A DNA stretch of 64,000 bases, taken from the NCBI GenBank assembly GCA_016110215.1, contig JADWQD010000016.1:1-64000 (forward strand), in the 5' to 3' direction. The position numbers and the translations under genes were made by a program. Shown one piece after another: positions 31,195 to 41,049 of the stretch (position 1 is the stretch's first letter; the number at the start of each line of letters is the position of its first letter). This DNA comes from Capronia americana (taxonomy: Eukaryota > Ascomycota > Eurotiomycetes > Chaetothyriales > Herpotrichiellaceae). The notes under the pieces were generated by a model. The model worked only from the letters and a program-made list of their open reading frames with translations. It was not told where the DNA came from and did no database searches.

Positions 31195-31977
31195 CAATAA
31201 CTGACAATGATGATTCAACCTTCCGCAAGCAGGTAGGGAGGTATTACTGTAGGTACTGTACACAGTAGGTAGGGCACAGTGCAAAGTGCAGAGAGAGAGA
31301 AAAAAACAAGACGCACGACGCGAGATGCAAGAACCTCTTGAGATTTAAATCCGCGCGCGCATCGTTGCGGTGTGGTGGGCAGTGTCAGTATCGGCGTCGG
31401 CCTCAGTGGGCTGCAGCGGCTATGTATGTACAGTACGAGGACTGATACGATGCACGAATGGACGAACCAGGGGTAAAAGAATCGACGAGTTCCCTTCCCA
31501 ACACCGCTACGCCGTACGTACTCGGTAGTACTACGAGGTATGCAGGAATGATTGTTCGAACCACCCTTCGCTTGGAATCCAGCCCTGACCACCGACCGGG
31601 TCTCTCGAAAGTTTCGAGTTAAAAAGAATTACTCGGGGCCGAGTACCTTCTCCTGAATCCTGGCCTGGCCGGAGTGGAGCAGCATTTATTTGCCTGTCTC
31701 AACGGGCGGCGATAAGAGAGAGAGACTGCAAGGCAGCAAGGGACCAAACACCACGCATCAGGGCATCAGGGCATCAGGCACCCGGCAATATGAAACCAAA
31801 GGGTACCCAGTTACGGAGTCGTAGTAAAGTAATTAAGAATTGCGTTTCCAAAATAGGGGTTTCCCTGATGTCGTTCTCGCAACCCCTTCCCAAGCAAGTT
31901 TAGCGCCGAGTTTGCGTTGCTCGTTACGGAGCATGGACGGGCCCACGAACGGGGGCGGTGCATGTGCAGGCTGGCTT

Positions 31978-32072
31978 CGAGGCGAGGCGAGGCGCGGCGC
32001 GGCGAGACGAGGCAAGCACAAGGCAGATGGCAGAGGCAGAGGCAGAGCGCCAGACGAGACGAGACGAGACGA
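31978..32072. repeat. Compound GAGGC / GGCAGA / GACGA repeat tract
   Basis: A purine-strand-biased low-complexity tract: GAGGCGAGGCGCGGCGCGGCGAG-like sequence, then GGCAGA units, then GACGA units. Non-coding. Confidence 0.75.
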
Positions 32073-33010
32073 GGCTCTTGCCTGCGTCGCCGTATTCGTA
32101 TTGAAGCAGAACGGATTTACCGAGGATGGATTCTGCATCTGCATCTTCCTTTGCGTGGAGTATGGTCTTGATATCTACCGAATACATACTAAGTAAATCC
32201 TATACGTGCTGTAGCCATGCAGTGACGCCGGTATGCTACATACATACAGTAGCAATGCGAAAACCGTGGAGTCCTTCAACTATCATCAATGTCACAGTAT
32301 GAGGTACTCTTTTTCCTTTCTCCTCGGATCGTCGAGGTTCGACCTTGGGTCAGTCATGTTTCATAACAGTCACGGCCATGAGGACGCGTATGAAGGATCA
32401 CTGCAGGTACCGGTGCGGGAGCGGGCGCTCACACTCATACTCGCACTCGCATTCCTACGAAAAGACCCCATAAAGACTTAATTACCGAGTATTACTGTCG
32501 TGTCTCACTCGAACCGGTGACCGGGATTGGCCACCGGCGTCGGCTTACTACATACACAAGTACCACAGTTCTTGCAACGCTCGGACCTTAGATGCTCGGG
32601 TTATGGAGCCCTTCTCGAGATTCGAGTACGTGGTCCTCAAGATTCCTGTACGGGTTCTGTGGAGGGTCCGAGGTGCATGCCGAGGACAGTATGTAACTAC
32701 AGTAGTCTTGTTCTCCACTGAAAGCGCCGAACGAGGCAGAATCGATGGACTGTTGCGCACGCGCGGTTATTGAGATTACCTATGTACATAGTTCGACGTC
32801 GGTACCGGTATCGCTGGTGCGGTAGGTTCACTCAGTGCATAATTATACCCTATGCATGATCAGGCACTCGGTACTCTATGCATATCTGGGATGTGACATG
32901 GCATTCTCAACAACCCAGTATCCAATGATACTCACTTTTATCCTGCTGCCTGCTGTCCGTTCCTGCTCAATCTCTCTTCCCTCCGCTAGCTATCTCTCAT
33001 CTGAGCACGT

Positions 33011-34546
33011 TCATTCTTGACGCTTTCCCACATTCTCCTTCTGGCTTTTCGCTCTGAGCCTCTGCTTCGCCTGCTTCTTCAGCTGTCGCTGGCTCTTGGG
33101 TGCGTTCGCCGCGATCGTCACGTTCTTCGCCCATTTCTCCTGCGCTGCGGCTTCGTCTTCGTCGGTCCATCCGCGTGGCAGGACCGCGAAGACCAAGTAT
33201 GATGTATGGGTCTTCAATTCGGGCTCGGTTCGGTGGACGAGTCTGCCCCCGCTGAAGGGTAACTTGTTAGCAGCTTCTTGCTGCTGATTGTTTTGTTTCC
33301 TCTTCCCCGTCCCGCCGTCGTTCCCTGCGGCCCTCCCGGCATGGAAATCCTTCAGCCTCTGCTCGACGTCCCGGAGCCTGGACACGGCCTCGTCGACGTC
33401 TGCCGCAAAGGCATTCGCCCCGCGCATCCCCTCGTATTCCAGTCCCGTGTATTCGCGCCGCACGTCTAGGCGCTTGTGCTGCATCTCGACCATCTCAATG
33501 TCAACCCAGTCGTGCCGTCGGAGTGCGGAAACGGTCTTTTGCGCCTGCTCGATGCAAGGGCTGAAGGTGCATATATGGACTGTGGAATCGGGGTCGAGGA
33601 CCGACGGCGTGCCGTCTGCGCCTCCCTCCCTGGTTAAATGAGGGAGCGCTTCCCAGGGGGCAGGCAGATCGAGAAATACGGCGTTTGCAAGTGGAGAGGT
33701 TGGAGCCTTTTGTTGGTCAGAATCGCGGACTAAGAACCCGTCGCTGTACACGTCGCGCCACGTGGCGTGGACGATGGGATCAAGCCCGTGCAAAGCCATT
33801 TCGTCTTTGACCTGTTCGTGCCGTTCTTGGTGGAACTCATACGTGAAAACGCGTCCGCGAGCGTGTGCATTTGTATGATCGTCATGGGCTTCGCTTTCTT
33901 CGCTGCGTGCCTTTCCTTCGCCTTTGAGACCTTGGCCCTCTCCAGTCTCGGTCTCAGTCTCGCCTGCCTTATCCCCACCGGCCTTCCCATCCCAATACCC
34001 GTTGAACACAGCCCTTGCCGCTGCGTGCGTAAAACTTCCACTTCCACTCCCCGCCTCAATCAACCGCGACCCCGGCCTCGCCCGGATCCGATGCAAGATA
34101 TAGCTGTAGTCGGGCGTGTAGACGACCTGAGTCCGATGAGGCAAGCTGGTCGTCCAATTCTCCGGCGTGGGCGGCAATACGTGGATGAACCCCGATTCCG
34201 CCACCTCAGCCTGTTTGACGCTTGCGCTCTCTCCAGGAGTAGACACTGATTGCGGTTCGCCCTCATCGATCTTCCGTTTCTTGTGGTTTTTCGTCGAGCG
34301 CCCACGGGAGCCCGTGTCGACTTTGCTGGCGCGGATTTGACTTCCCCAGGGGGTGTCGATTATGGTGCTGTGGGGAAATGATCCGAAGCGCGTGTTAGTC
34401 ACGACGCCTTCTGCGTAGCCTTGCTCCGAGGCGGAGGTGACCTGTGTTGAGAGAATTGTAGGCAGTGATTGATCGCGGCGGAGGTGAAGAGAAGCAAGGT
34501 CCCCCGGTTTGGTGTGCAGGGATGGGGAAAGGAATGTTGATACCAT
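33011..34546 (-). CDS. TRM61: tRNA (adenine-58-N1)-methyltransferase catalytic subunit
   Basis: Catalytic subunit of the Trm6-Trm61 complex that makes m1A58 in tRNAs, essential for initiator tRNA stability in yeast; nuclear. A single frame of 511 residues from the ATG at 34546. SAM-binding motif I is EAGSGSGSFTH at about 164-174, the active-site region is FLDLPAPWEAL at about 291-301, and CTFSPCIEQ, MQHKRLDVRREY and HTSYLVFA follow as in Gcd14. Upstream blocks are RFGSFPH and TPENWTTSLPHRTQVVYTPD. A charged low-complexity insert of about 48 residues (about 182-229, Glu/Lys/Gly/Thr) splits the Rossmann fold just after motif I, and a basic stretch (RSTKNHKKRKID) and Lys/Gln-rich tail are added, making the protein much longer than the yeast one (383 residues). 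It shares a 325-bp head-to-head promoter with CysRS. Confidence 0.92.
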   Translation of the reverse strand: MVSTFLSPSLHTKPGDLASLHLRRDQSLPTILSTQVTSASEQGYAEGVVTNTRFGSFPHSTIIDTPWGSQIRASKVDTGSRGRSTKNHKKRKIDEGEPQSVSTPGESASVKQAEVAESGFIHVLPPTPENWTTSLPHRTQVVYTPDYSYILHRIRARPGSRLIEAGSGSGSFTHAAARAVFNGYWDGKAGGDKAGETETETGEGQGLKGEGKARSEESEAHDDHTNAHARGRVFTYEFHQERHEQVKDEMALHGLDPIVHATWRDVYSDGFLVRDSDQQKAPTSPLANAVFLDLPAPWEALPHLTREGGADGTPSVLDPDSTVHICTFSPCIEQAQKTVSALRRHDWVDIEMVEMQHKRLDVRREYTGLEYEGMRGANAFAADVDEAVSRLRDVEQRLKDFHAGRAAGNDGGTGKRKQNNQQQEAANKLPFSGGRLVHRTEPELKTHTSYLVFAVLPRGWTDEDEAAAQEKWAKNVTIAANAPKSQRQLKKQAKQRLRAKSQKENVGKRQE

Positions 34547-34871
34547 TTTCAATACGTTCGATCTTCTCCTTTATCGATTCGCTAGTCGTCCTCCAAGCTT
34601 GACACCTTGCGATCTTGAAGCATGAAAATTGAATCTCAGAATTGTGCATTAGAGGCCAGATTTCTCTGAGTGAGGCTAGCTCCGGGGTCTGCCGCCTCTA
34701 ACCGAGGCGCTAATGTGACTGGCACGACCTAGTCAGTCACGGCTGGCGGAGTAACCTGATTTTCCGAGCCCGCTCAGCATGGTGGCATTCCGTTTCACTG
34801 CGTTATTGTTTCGTGACTCAGTACCAGGTCTACACGGAGATGGATGAGTCAACGAGCTGGACAGGTGTCTC
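34547..34871. promoter_or_regulatory. Shared divergent promoter of TRM61 and CysRS
   Basis: The 325-bp spacer lies between two head-to-head translation genes. No TATA box is obvious. Co-regulation is inferred from the arrangement. Confidence 0.45.
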
Positions 34872-37499
34872 ATGAATTATCTGAAGCGTGCTTTCTCCTC
34901 AGCCGCTTTGAATCTCTGCAGCAAATCTGGCAGAATGGCACAACCTGCCTGGTCGCTCCCGTCAGGCTCGACGCACCAGCCTCAATTGAAGGTCTACAAC
35001 TCCTTGACCCGTTCGAAAGTCCCCTTCGTGCCTGTGCAACAAGGCAAGATCACCTGGTATGCCTGCGGTCCTACGGTCTATGACGACGCTCACTTGGGCC
35101 ATGCCCGCAACTACGTGACCACCGACATCATTCGGCGCATCCTGCGGGATTACTTTGGCTTTTCAATTCGCTTTGTGATGAACACGACAGATATTGATGA
35201 CAAGATCATTTTAAGAGCGAGGCAGAGGCATCTGTACGATGAGTACAAGAACAAAAATCGGTATGGTGCCTGTCGGACCCAAGGCAGCTCAGGCAATGTC
35301 TAACCGAATTCCAGATACATTGACGACCAAGTCCGTCAAGACGCACGACACGCCTGGCACTATTACATTCACAGGAACCTGAAACGAATAACTCCGAAGA
35401 CCCTCGTCACCCCTGAACACTTCGACAGCCTGATCGATTCCGTCTATGGTGACATACTGGCTGGGGGAAGCCTGGAACCGGGCACCAAGCCTGGTGATAA
35501 GGAAGCAAAGATCAAGATGCACATCAACACTGCTAGAGGCGCTGCGAGGGCATTGATGCAAGACCCAAAGCTCCTGACGCCGCACGAGTTCTACAACCGA
35601 GTGAGCGATGTCATGTGCCTCGTCTTAGACGAGCAGCTGGGCAAGACCATCCGCGGAGACGACTATGCTGTATTCACGAAACTGACGAAGGAGTATGAGC
35701 AACGCTTTTTCCAAGATATGCACGACCTGAACGTGATGGATCCGGATGACCTGGTGCGAGTGACCGAGCATGGCAGTGAGATCGCAGAGTTTGTCAAGAA
35801 GATCGTCGACAACAAGATGGGCTATAGGACAGCTGATGGCTCCGTGTATTTCGACATACAAGCTTTCGAGGCTGCTGGTTACCCGTATGCCAGACTAGAG
35901 CCGTGGAATAGGAACGACAAAGAACTTGTAGCGGACGGCGAGGGCGCATTATCACAAAAAGACGCCATTGCTAAGAGATCAGACGCCGACTTTGCTCTGT
36001 GGAAGGCATCGAAGCCGGGCGAGCCAAGTTGGCCGAGTGAATGGGGTCCTGGTCGGCCTGGGTGGCATATTGAATGCTCAGCCATGGCGTCTGGGAAACT
36101 AGGGTCCCAAATGGACATCCACTCGGGAGGCATCGACCTTGCATTTCCTCACCACGACAACGAGCTTGCTCAAAGCGAAGCATTCTGGGCAAACCATGGC
36201 CAGTGGGTGAACTACTTCCTCCACATGGGCCACTTGTCGATACAAGGGTCGAAAATGTCCAAATCGCTGAAGAACTTTACCACCATCCGGGAAGCTCTGC
36301 ACGTCCGGAAAGACTGGACTGCCAGGAGCCTGCGGATTGTTTTCTTGCTTGGCAACTGGAAAGACGGCATAGAAATCACAGACGATATGGTCACTCAAGG
36401 CCGGAATTGGGAGGATCGGGTGGACAACTTCTTTCTCAATGTCATCGAGGCGATCAAGGACTCGGAGGCGGCATCCGATCAGAAAGCAACTTTGCAATTT
36501 GCACTTCAGGAGGCTGAGGATCGGGTTCGCACCGCATTATTAGATTCATTCAACACACCCCTCGCTATGGAAGCAATCTCACAACTGATCAACATATACA
36601 ACAGCGCCAAAAAGTCCGATCTCACGCCACGAGATCATCACGACGTCGCAATCTTCGTCACCCGTTTGATCAACATCTTTGGCCTGAACGGCTCCGAGCC
36701 CGCAGACACGGAACATGTTGGCTGGAAAGGCATCGAGATCCCTGACGCGGCAAAAGAATTCGTCTACCCGTTAGCAAGAATCCGAGACGAACTCCGACAA
36801 GCCGCCATCGCCAAATCCATCACTGTTGAAAAGGTACAAGAGATCGTGTCAACATCGCCTTCCGGGCTGGAAGATGCGCCTGCTATTGGGAGGCCTCGGC
36901 CGTCGTATGCACGCGCATTGAGCGAGTTCAACCGAGACGCCCTTCAAGCAGCCTCTTCGCCACCCAGCACCGAGTCCTCCTCGGATCTGAACAAGCAAAT
37001 CCTCGCCCTCTGCGATCGCGTCCGAGACGTCGATCTCTGGCAACTCGACATCTACCTCGAAGACCGGGAAAACGCCCCTGCGCTCGTCCGCCCTGTCACC
37101 GAAGGTCTGAAAGCCGCGCGGCGCGAACGCGAAGATAAAGCCCGGGCGAAAGAAGAGGCTAAGCGACAACGCGAGCGGGAAGCTCAGGAACGACTGCAGA
37201 AGGGTAAACTCAGCCCGACAGAGATGTTCAAGCCACCGCATTCGAGTGAGTATTCCGCTTGGGATGGCGACGGTGTGCCCACGACGGGGAGGGATGGTCA
37301 GCCACTCACTGCGAACCGGGTGAAAAGGTTGAAGAAGGAATGGGAGCAGCAGAGGAAAGCACATGAGAAGTATCTTGCTGCCGTGAAGGGGAGCAGTGCG
37401 GCGCCCGGATCAGATCGTGATGGAAACGGGTCTGCCACAGGTCTTCAACAGCCCGGCGATAGGGTTACAGTTGCGGGGGCTGAGGTTGATGCTCGCTAG
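34872..37499 (+). CDS. CRS1: Cysteinyl-tRNA synthetase (cytosolic and probably mitochondrial)
   Basis: Charges tRNA-Cys. Two exons, 34872-35260 and 35315-37499, with a 54-bp intron (GTATGG donor, CTAAC branch site, CAG acceptor), give 857 residues. Class I marks are the HIGH-type HLGH at 74-77 in PTVYDDAHLGHARN, the KMSKS signature at 443-447, and zinc-site residues in YACGPT, HIECSAMA and HHDNELAQSEA. The long charged C-terminal tail (Lys/Arg/Glu-rich ERKAK-like helix, then FKPPHSSEYSAWD and a Lys-rich end) is the usual eukaryotic extension. The first 21 residues (MNYLKRAFSSAALNL...) look like a mitochondrial presequence, and a second in-frame ATG at 34935 has a much stronger context, suggesting two products from one gene. 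Confidence 0.94.
34935..34937 (+). promoter_or_regulatory. Alternative, stronger start codon of CysRS
   Basis: The upstream ATG at 34872 has C at -3 and A at +4, a weak context. This ATG has A at -3 and G at +4. Leaky scanning would give a mitochondrial form from the first codon and a cytosolic form (MAQPAWSLP...) from the second. Confidence 0.6.
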
Positions 37500-37968
37500 G
37501 AGGGAGCGGCGACCATCAGACTGAGCGCTCAAGCTGGAAGACAGTTCATCACTTTACCCTTGTCAAGTGAGGTTGAGACCATGCCCATTCTTGGCCGGCA
37601 GATCGAGTAGGTAGCCAGCACCGACAGGTATTTCTGACGGGGCTTCTTGTGGCCACCATTATGTCGTTATGCTGATACGGGTGGTATGACGAGGTGGACA
37701 GCTCGTAACTCTCAGAGATGTCCAGAATCAAAAAGCAAAGTTCAAAGCGTTCAAGTTCTTCTGTGCAGTGAATGTTTGACTCCCTATCGCCAGAGAAATA
37801 GTATTGAATGGCCGAGCCTCTATTGTTCAGGATGCAACGTACCACCCTTGCGCTGGAATCCTGGTGCGTTCATAGGGAGGCTCTCCAATCACTGCCACTG
37901 GTATTTCTTGGTCTTCCGAACGGCGCGTTTGTTCTGATTGGTTTGCTAGACGCATCATCATTCATTGA
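37500..37968. other. Spacer between CysRS and the Nudix hydrolase gene
   Basis: Same-strand gap holding the CysRS 3' end and Nudix promoter. A minus-strand frame at 37549-37845 was considered and not called. No gene is supported. Confidence 0.55.
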
Positions 37969-39015
37969 ATGAATGCTTCACGGTTCGGGTTTGATTGCCT
38001 TGGTGATATCAACCAACTGCCTTCACCATATGAATATTGCCATTGCAATTCTCGCGCGATGCTCTCTAGACTAAAGAATCTCTTTCCGCAACTCGCATCC
38101 CCTACAAGTTCCACTCAACACGCACAGCTCCTGACTGGGAGAATGACATCAACAACATCGACCTTCCACCTTCCCAACACCCATCCGCCCATCCCCATCA
38201 CCCACCCGGCAGGCATGTCTCAAGACCAGCTGCTCGCCTTTCCCGCCTTCAAGACCTGGCTCAACACTCTGCGTCACTCGCTCTCTCTCCAACGAGATTC
38301 GTCGACCCACCCTTTCCACAAGTCGCCCTACTCGCTTAAATCGATCGAGATCCAGTCCTTCGACCTGTTCTCCGGCCAGCGGCTCGGCTTCCTCAAACTC
38401 AAAGCCGAAGTCAGCAACGAAGATGGCGAACATCTCCCCGGCTCGGTCTTCATGCGCGGCGGGAGTGTCGCCATGCTCATCATCCTCACCCCGTCTGACG
38501 GCTCGCGTGGCTCAGGTCAAACCTCAGAGACCCACGCCGAATACGCCATTCTCACCCTTCAGCCGCGTATCCCCGCCGCGTCGTTATCATTCATCGAACT
38601 CCCTGCGGGCATGATCGACGACAGCGGCACCTTCGCCGGCGCAGCAGCCCGCGAAGTCCACGAAGAGACGGGCCTCGAGATCTCCTCGGACGAGCTCATC
38701 GACATGACTCAGCTGGCCTCCCAGATTGACTCCCCTCCTCCTCCCGCGGCGGAAGTGGAGCAGCTTCAAAACGGCATGTATCCTTCCCCAGGGGGCAGCG
38801 ACGAGTTCATGTCCATCTTCTTGGCTCGCAAATCGTTGCCCACGCGTGCGATCGATGAGCTGAAGGGGAAATTGACCGGGCTGAGGGATCATGGCGAGAA
38901 AATCACCTTGAAGATCGTGCCGCTTCATGAGGTGTGGAAGGTCGCGTGGCGGGATGGGAAGACGCTCGCGGCAATGGCGCTGTATGAGGGTCTCCGGGCC
39001 GAGGGAAGGATATGA
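37969..39015 (+). CDS. Nudix hydrolase, ADP-sugar/nucleotide-sugar pyrophosphatase-like
   Basis: Predicted hydrolase of nucleoside-diphosphate sugars of the NUDT14/YSA1-like group. No intron. The Nudix helix is clear: GTFAGAAAREVHEETGLEI, with the REVHEETG metal-binding core preceded by FIELPAGMIDDSG as in ADP-sugar pyrophosphatases. Upstream, GSVFMRGGSVAMLIIL is the typical strand before the box, and downstream DEFMSIFLARK and KIVPLHEVWKVAWRDGKTLAA complete the fold. Three in-frame ATGs compete (37969, 38059, 38143), giving 348, 318 and 290 residues; the segment after 38059 (MLSRLKNLFPQLAS) is basic and Ser-rich and could be a mitochondrial presequence, while the start at 38143 would give a cytosolic protein. 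I favour 38059 or 38143 and report the longest frame. Confidence 0.85.
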   Translation: MNASRFGFDCLGDINQLPSPYEYCHCNSRAMLSRLKNLFPQLASPTSSTQHAQLLTGRMTSTTSTFHLPNTHPPIPITHPAGMSQDQLLAFPAFKTWLNTLRHSLSLQRDSSTHPFHKSPYSLKSIEIQSFDLFSGQRLGFLKLKAEVSNEDGEHLPGSVFMRGGSVAMLIILTPSDGSRGSGQTSETHAEYAILTLQPRIPAASLSFIELPAGMIDDSGTFAGAAAREVHEETGLEISSDELIDMTQLASQIDSPPPPAAEVEQLQNGMYPSPGGSDEFMSIFLARKSLPTRAIDELKGKLTGLRDHGEKITLKIVPLHEVWKVAWRDGKTLAAMALYEGLRAEGRI

Positions 39016-39907
39016 GACGGTGCGTGTGTGGAAGCGGGAGCACGAGCGACCGGTTAGATACATATGGGAGGGGAGGTCAACCTGTCTCGAGTCGGTGAGA
39101 CTGGATTACAATTTTTCAACGAGCGCGATTCGAATGAGTGATGAGGACCAGGATCAGACATGACATACGTGTATGCATCGTCGACGCCAGAGCGGGCAGT
39201 TCGACTTTACGAGTATCCATAAAGAGGAAAGTGCAGGCACGTCTCACGAGTAGCATGGAAGTGAACAAGATCACGTATTCATGAGCATAGCAATATAAGA
39301 GCAACATCGAGAGTAAGGGCCTCTAGAGTAGATAGCGAGCCAGACAGCAGACAGTATGTACTGATGATTCGGACGATTCAAGACAATCGGCTTGTTGCTC
39401 ACGAATTCATCCCATCCTACACGTCCAGGCCGTCGCGTGCAGTATGCAGCAGGCACCTCGCAAGGGGAGTCGTCCCAGCACCTCTGGATACATAACTATT
39501 CATTCACATGCTGAGCATCCGCGCCGCGACTAGAAGTGTGCCGCGTCGGCCATTGCGCTCGTGCAGGTCCCTACCTCTACCTCTTACTCCTCCTGGAATA
39601 TCATCCGCGACTCATACTGTGGCGGTGTAGTCTGTAATTTGAACGTCTGGATCGGTTCGATATTGATAGATAAAGGCATGGAATAGACCGAGATGAAATG
39701 TTGATGGCGAGAAGAAGACGGACTGTTCCGTCCGTGTCAAGTCCTGTCCTCGTGAAGATTCTGTCTGACGAGGATTCTTCATCCCTCAACCTCCTCAATT
39801 TGTCATTACAACCTCGTCACAAAGCTAGAATTTTCGTCCCCAACTCTCTCCTGTATCCAAAGGGGGAAAAAGCCAGCACATCATCTTCACCTCGAGGCAT
39901 TTACACC
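39016..39907. other. Intergenic region upstream of POP8
   Basis: Contains the 3' end of the Nudix transcript and the POP8 promoter. An in-frame open extension of POP8 up to 39698 lacks family similarity and is treated as leader. Nothing else is seen. Confidence 0.55.
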
Positions 39908-40312
39908 ATGGCGGCCAATGGACCGTCCCTCAAAGATCCAACAACCGCAACAATCACACTCCGCAACCCTCCATTCTCATATTTTCATCTCCGCTTAACC
40001 TCGCTTGAAGAACAAGCCCAGCAACCTCTGGACGAACTCACGCTTCGATCATATCTCACAGCAGCACTACAGCAATACCTTGGTCTAACAGGAACGGCCA
40101 TCCCGATCGACATATTGAAGGTCGATGGCGCCCAGGACGCGTGGATCAGAGTGCCGAGACACGACGAAGTGGCTGTCACAACGGCGGTAAGCCAGTGGGT
40201 CGGAAGCAAGGGCGTGAATCTCAGGATTGAAGCAAGAGGCACTTGGCTCGGCGGTGTGGTTGCGAGGAGAGGAAGAGCCGGTGGGAAACTGTGGTCCCTG
40301 GAGGAAGGTTGA
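39908..40312 (+). CDS. POP8: RNase P/MRP protein subunit Pop8
   Basis: Small protein of nuclear ribonuclease P and RNase MRP, which mature tRNA 5' ends and pre-rRNA. 134 residues, no intron. The ATG at 39908 has a strong context (ACCATGG), and the family sequence begins soon after with ATITLRNPPFSYFHLRL. The rest follows the Pop8/Rpp14-like fold: LDELTLRSYLTAALQQYLGLTG, PIDILKVDGAQDAWIRVP and a final strand with RIEARGTWLGGVVA. The length agrees with Pop8 (133 residues in yeast). Assignment rests on the recognisable N-terminal block and length, since sequence identity in this family is low. It converges with the small charged-protein gene, 174 bp between stops. Confidence 0.75.
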   Translation: MAANGPSLKDPTTATITLRNPPFSYFHLRLTSLEEQAQQPLDELTLRSYLTAALQQYLGLTGTAIPIDILKVDGAQDAWIRVPRHDEVAVTTAVSQWVGSKGVNLRIEARGTWLGGVVARRGRAGGKLWSLEEG

Positions 40313-40486
40313 ACTTTGTTCATTTCTTCTTCGTGGAGCTACTAATGGAAGAAATCGAGCGGTACGACCGACAAAATTCAGACCCAAAGCCACTAACGAC
40401 GCTGAGCACCCGCGCCAACACCGGCATACATTACAGCAGACGAGAGGAGATCCGTGCCATGCCCTTGCCAGATCCTGGCAGCACGT

Positions 40487-40965
40487 TCATGCGGCCAACG
40501 CGTCCGTCAGTGTGATCTCGTCTGAATCCCCATCGGATTCATCGTCGAGGCGCTCTGCTTTAGTGAGCGCGGACATGAATGTGGGCGCCTTGTCCGATTG
40601 CTCTTCGAGGCGATTTTCTTTGCTGAACGCGGACGTGGATGTGGACACTTTCTCCGATTGCTCTTTGCGACTGCTGCGGGCCCATTTGAACGGGGCGCTC
40701 TTGTTCTTCGTCTTCTCGCCTGGTGGATAACAATGCCTTCGTCAGTCTGATTCTGGGACTTACGGAATGGAAGACGTCAGGGAAACTCACCAATACCGAG
40801 ATCTTTCGCCTGCTGCAGCGCTGCTTCTCGAGCCGCCTTGGCCTGTATCCGAAGCGACTTCTCTTCTTGTTTCCTCTTCTTCTCCGACGCCTTCCACGCG
40901 GCACGGCGTCGGTTGTATTCTTGGACTTCAAAGTCGTGTTGGACAGAGTATCCCGAGACGGACAT
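40487..40965 (-). CDS. Small charged protein with N-terminal coiled coil, unknown family
   Basis: Two exons, 40965-40791 and 40719-40487, with a 71-bp intron (GTGAGT donor, ACTGAC branch site, CAG acceptor), give 135 residues. Phases match (one base plus two bases form a Gly codon), and both exons have strongly coding-like codons. Residues about 12-55 form a Lys/Glu/Arg/Ala-rich helix (RRRAAWKASEKKRKQEEKSL) likely to be a coiled coil. The second half is Ser/Glu/Lys-rich with two related segments, each of the form KEQSEKVST / EEQSDKAPT followed by SAFSK / SALTK, ending in an acidic tail. I do not recognise the family. Small size, charge and coiled coil suggest a nuclear or ribonucleoprotein role, but that is a guess. 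Confidence 0.75.
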
Positions 40966-40980
40966 GATGGAGGTTGGTTG

Positions 40981-41049
40981 GACTGGAGTTGAAGTTGAGA
41001 ATTCTCAAATCAGACTGGACTGGAGTTGAAGTTGAGGATTCTCGTATCA
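40981..41049. repeat. Tandem duplication of a 32-bp unit
   Basis: Two copies (40981-41012 and 41018-41049), differing at three positions and separated by five bases, start 15 bp upstream of the small charged-protein ATG. The copies lie where its promoter or leader should be. Confidence 0.85.

Larger units (their letters stand above)
30990..33010. other. 2-kb intergenic region rich in GTAC words and short repeats
   Basis: Contains simple repeats (31171-31194 and 31978-32072, listed separately) and a dense scatter of GTAC and TAC-rich words around 31240-31560 and 32560-32900, resembling the left end of the window. No gene, tRNA or domain is recognised. Confidence 0.55.
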
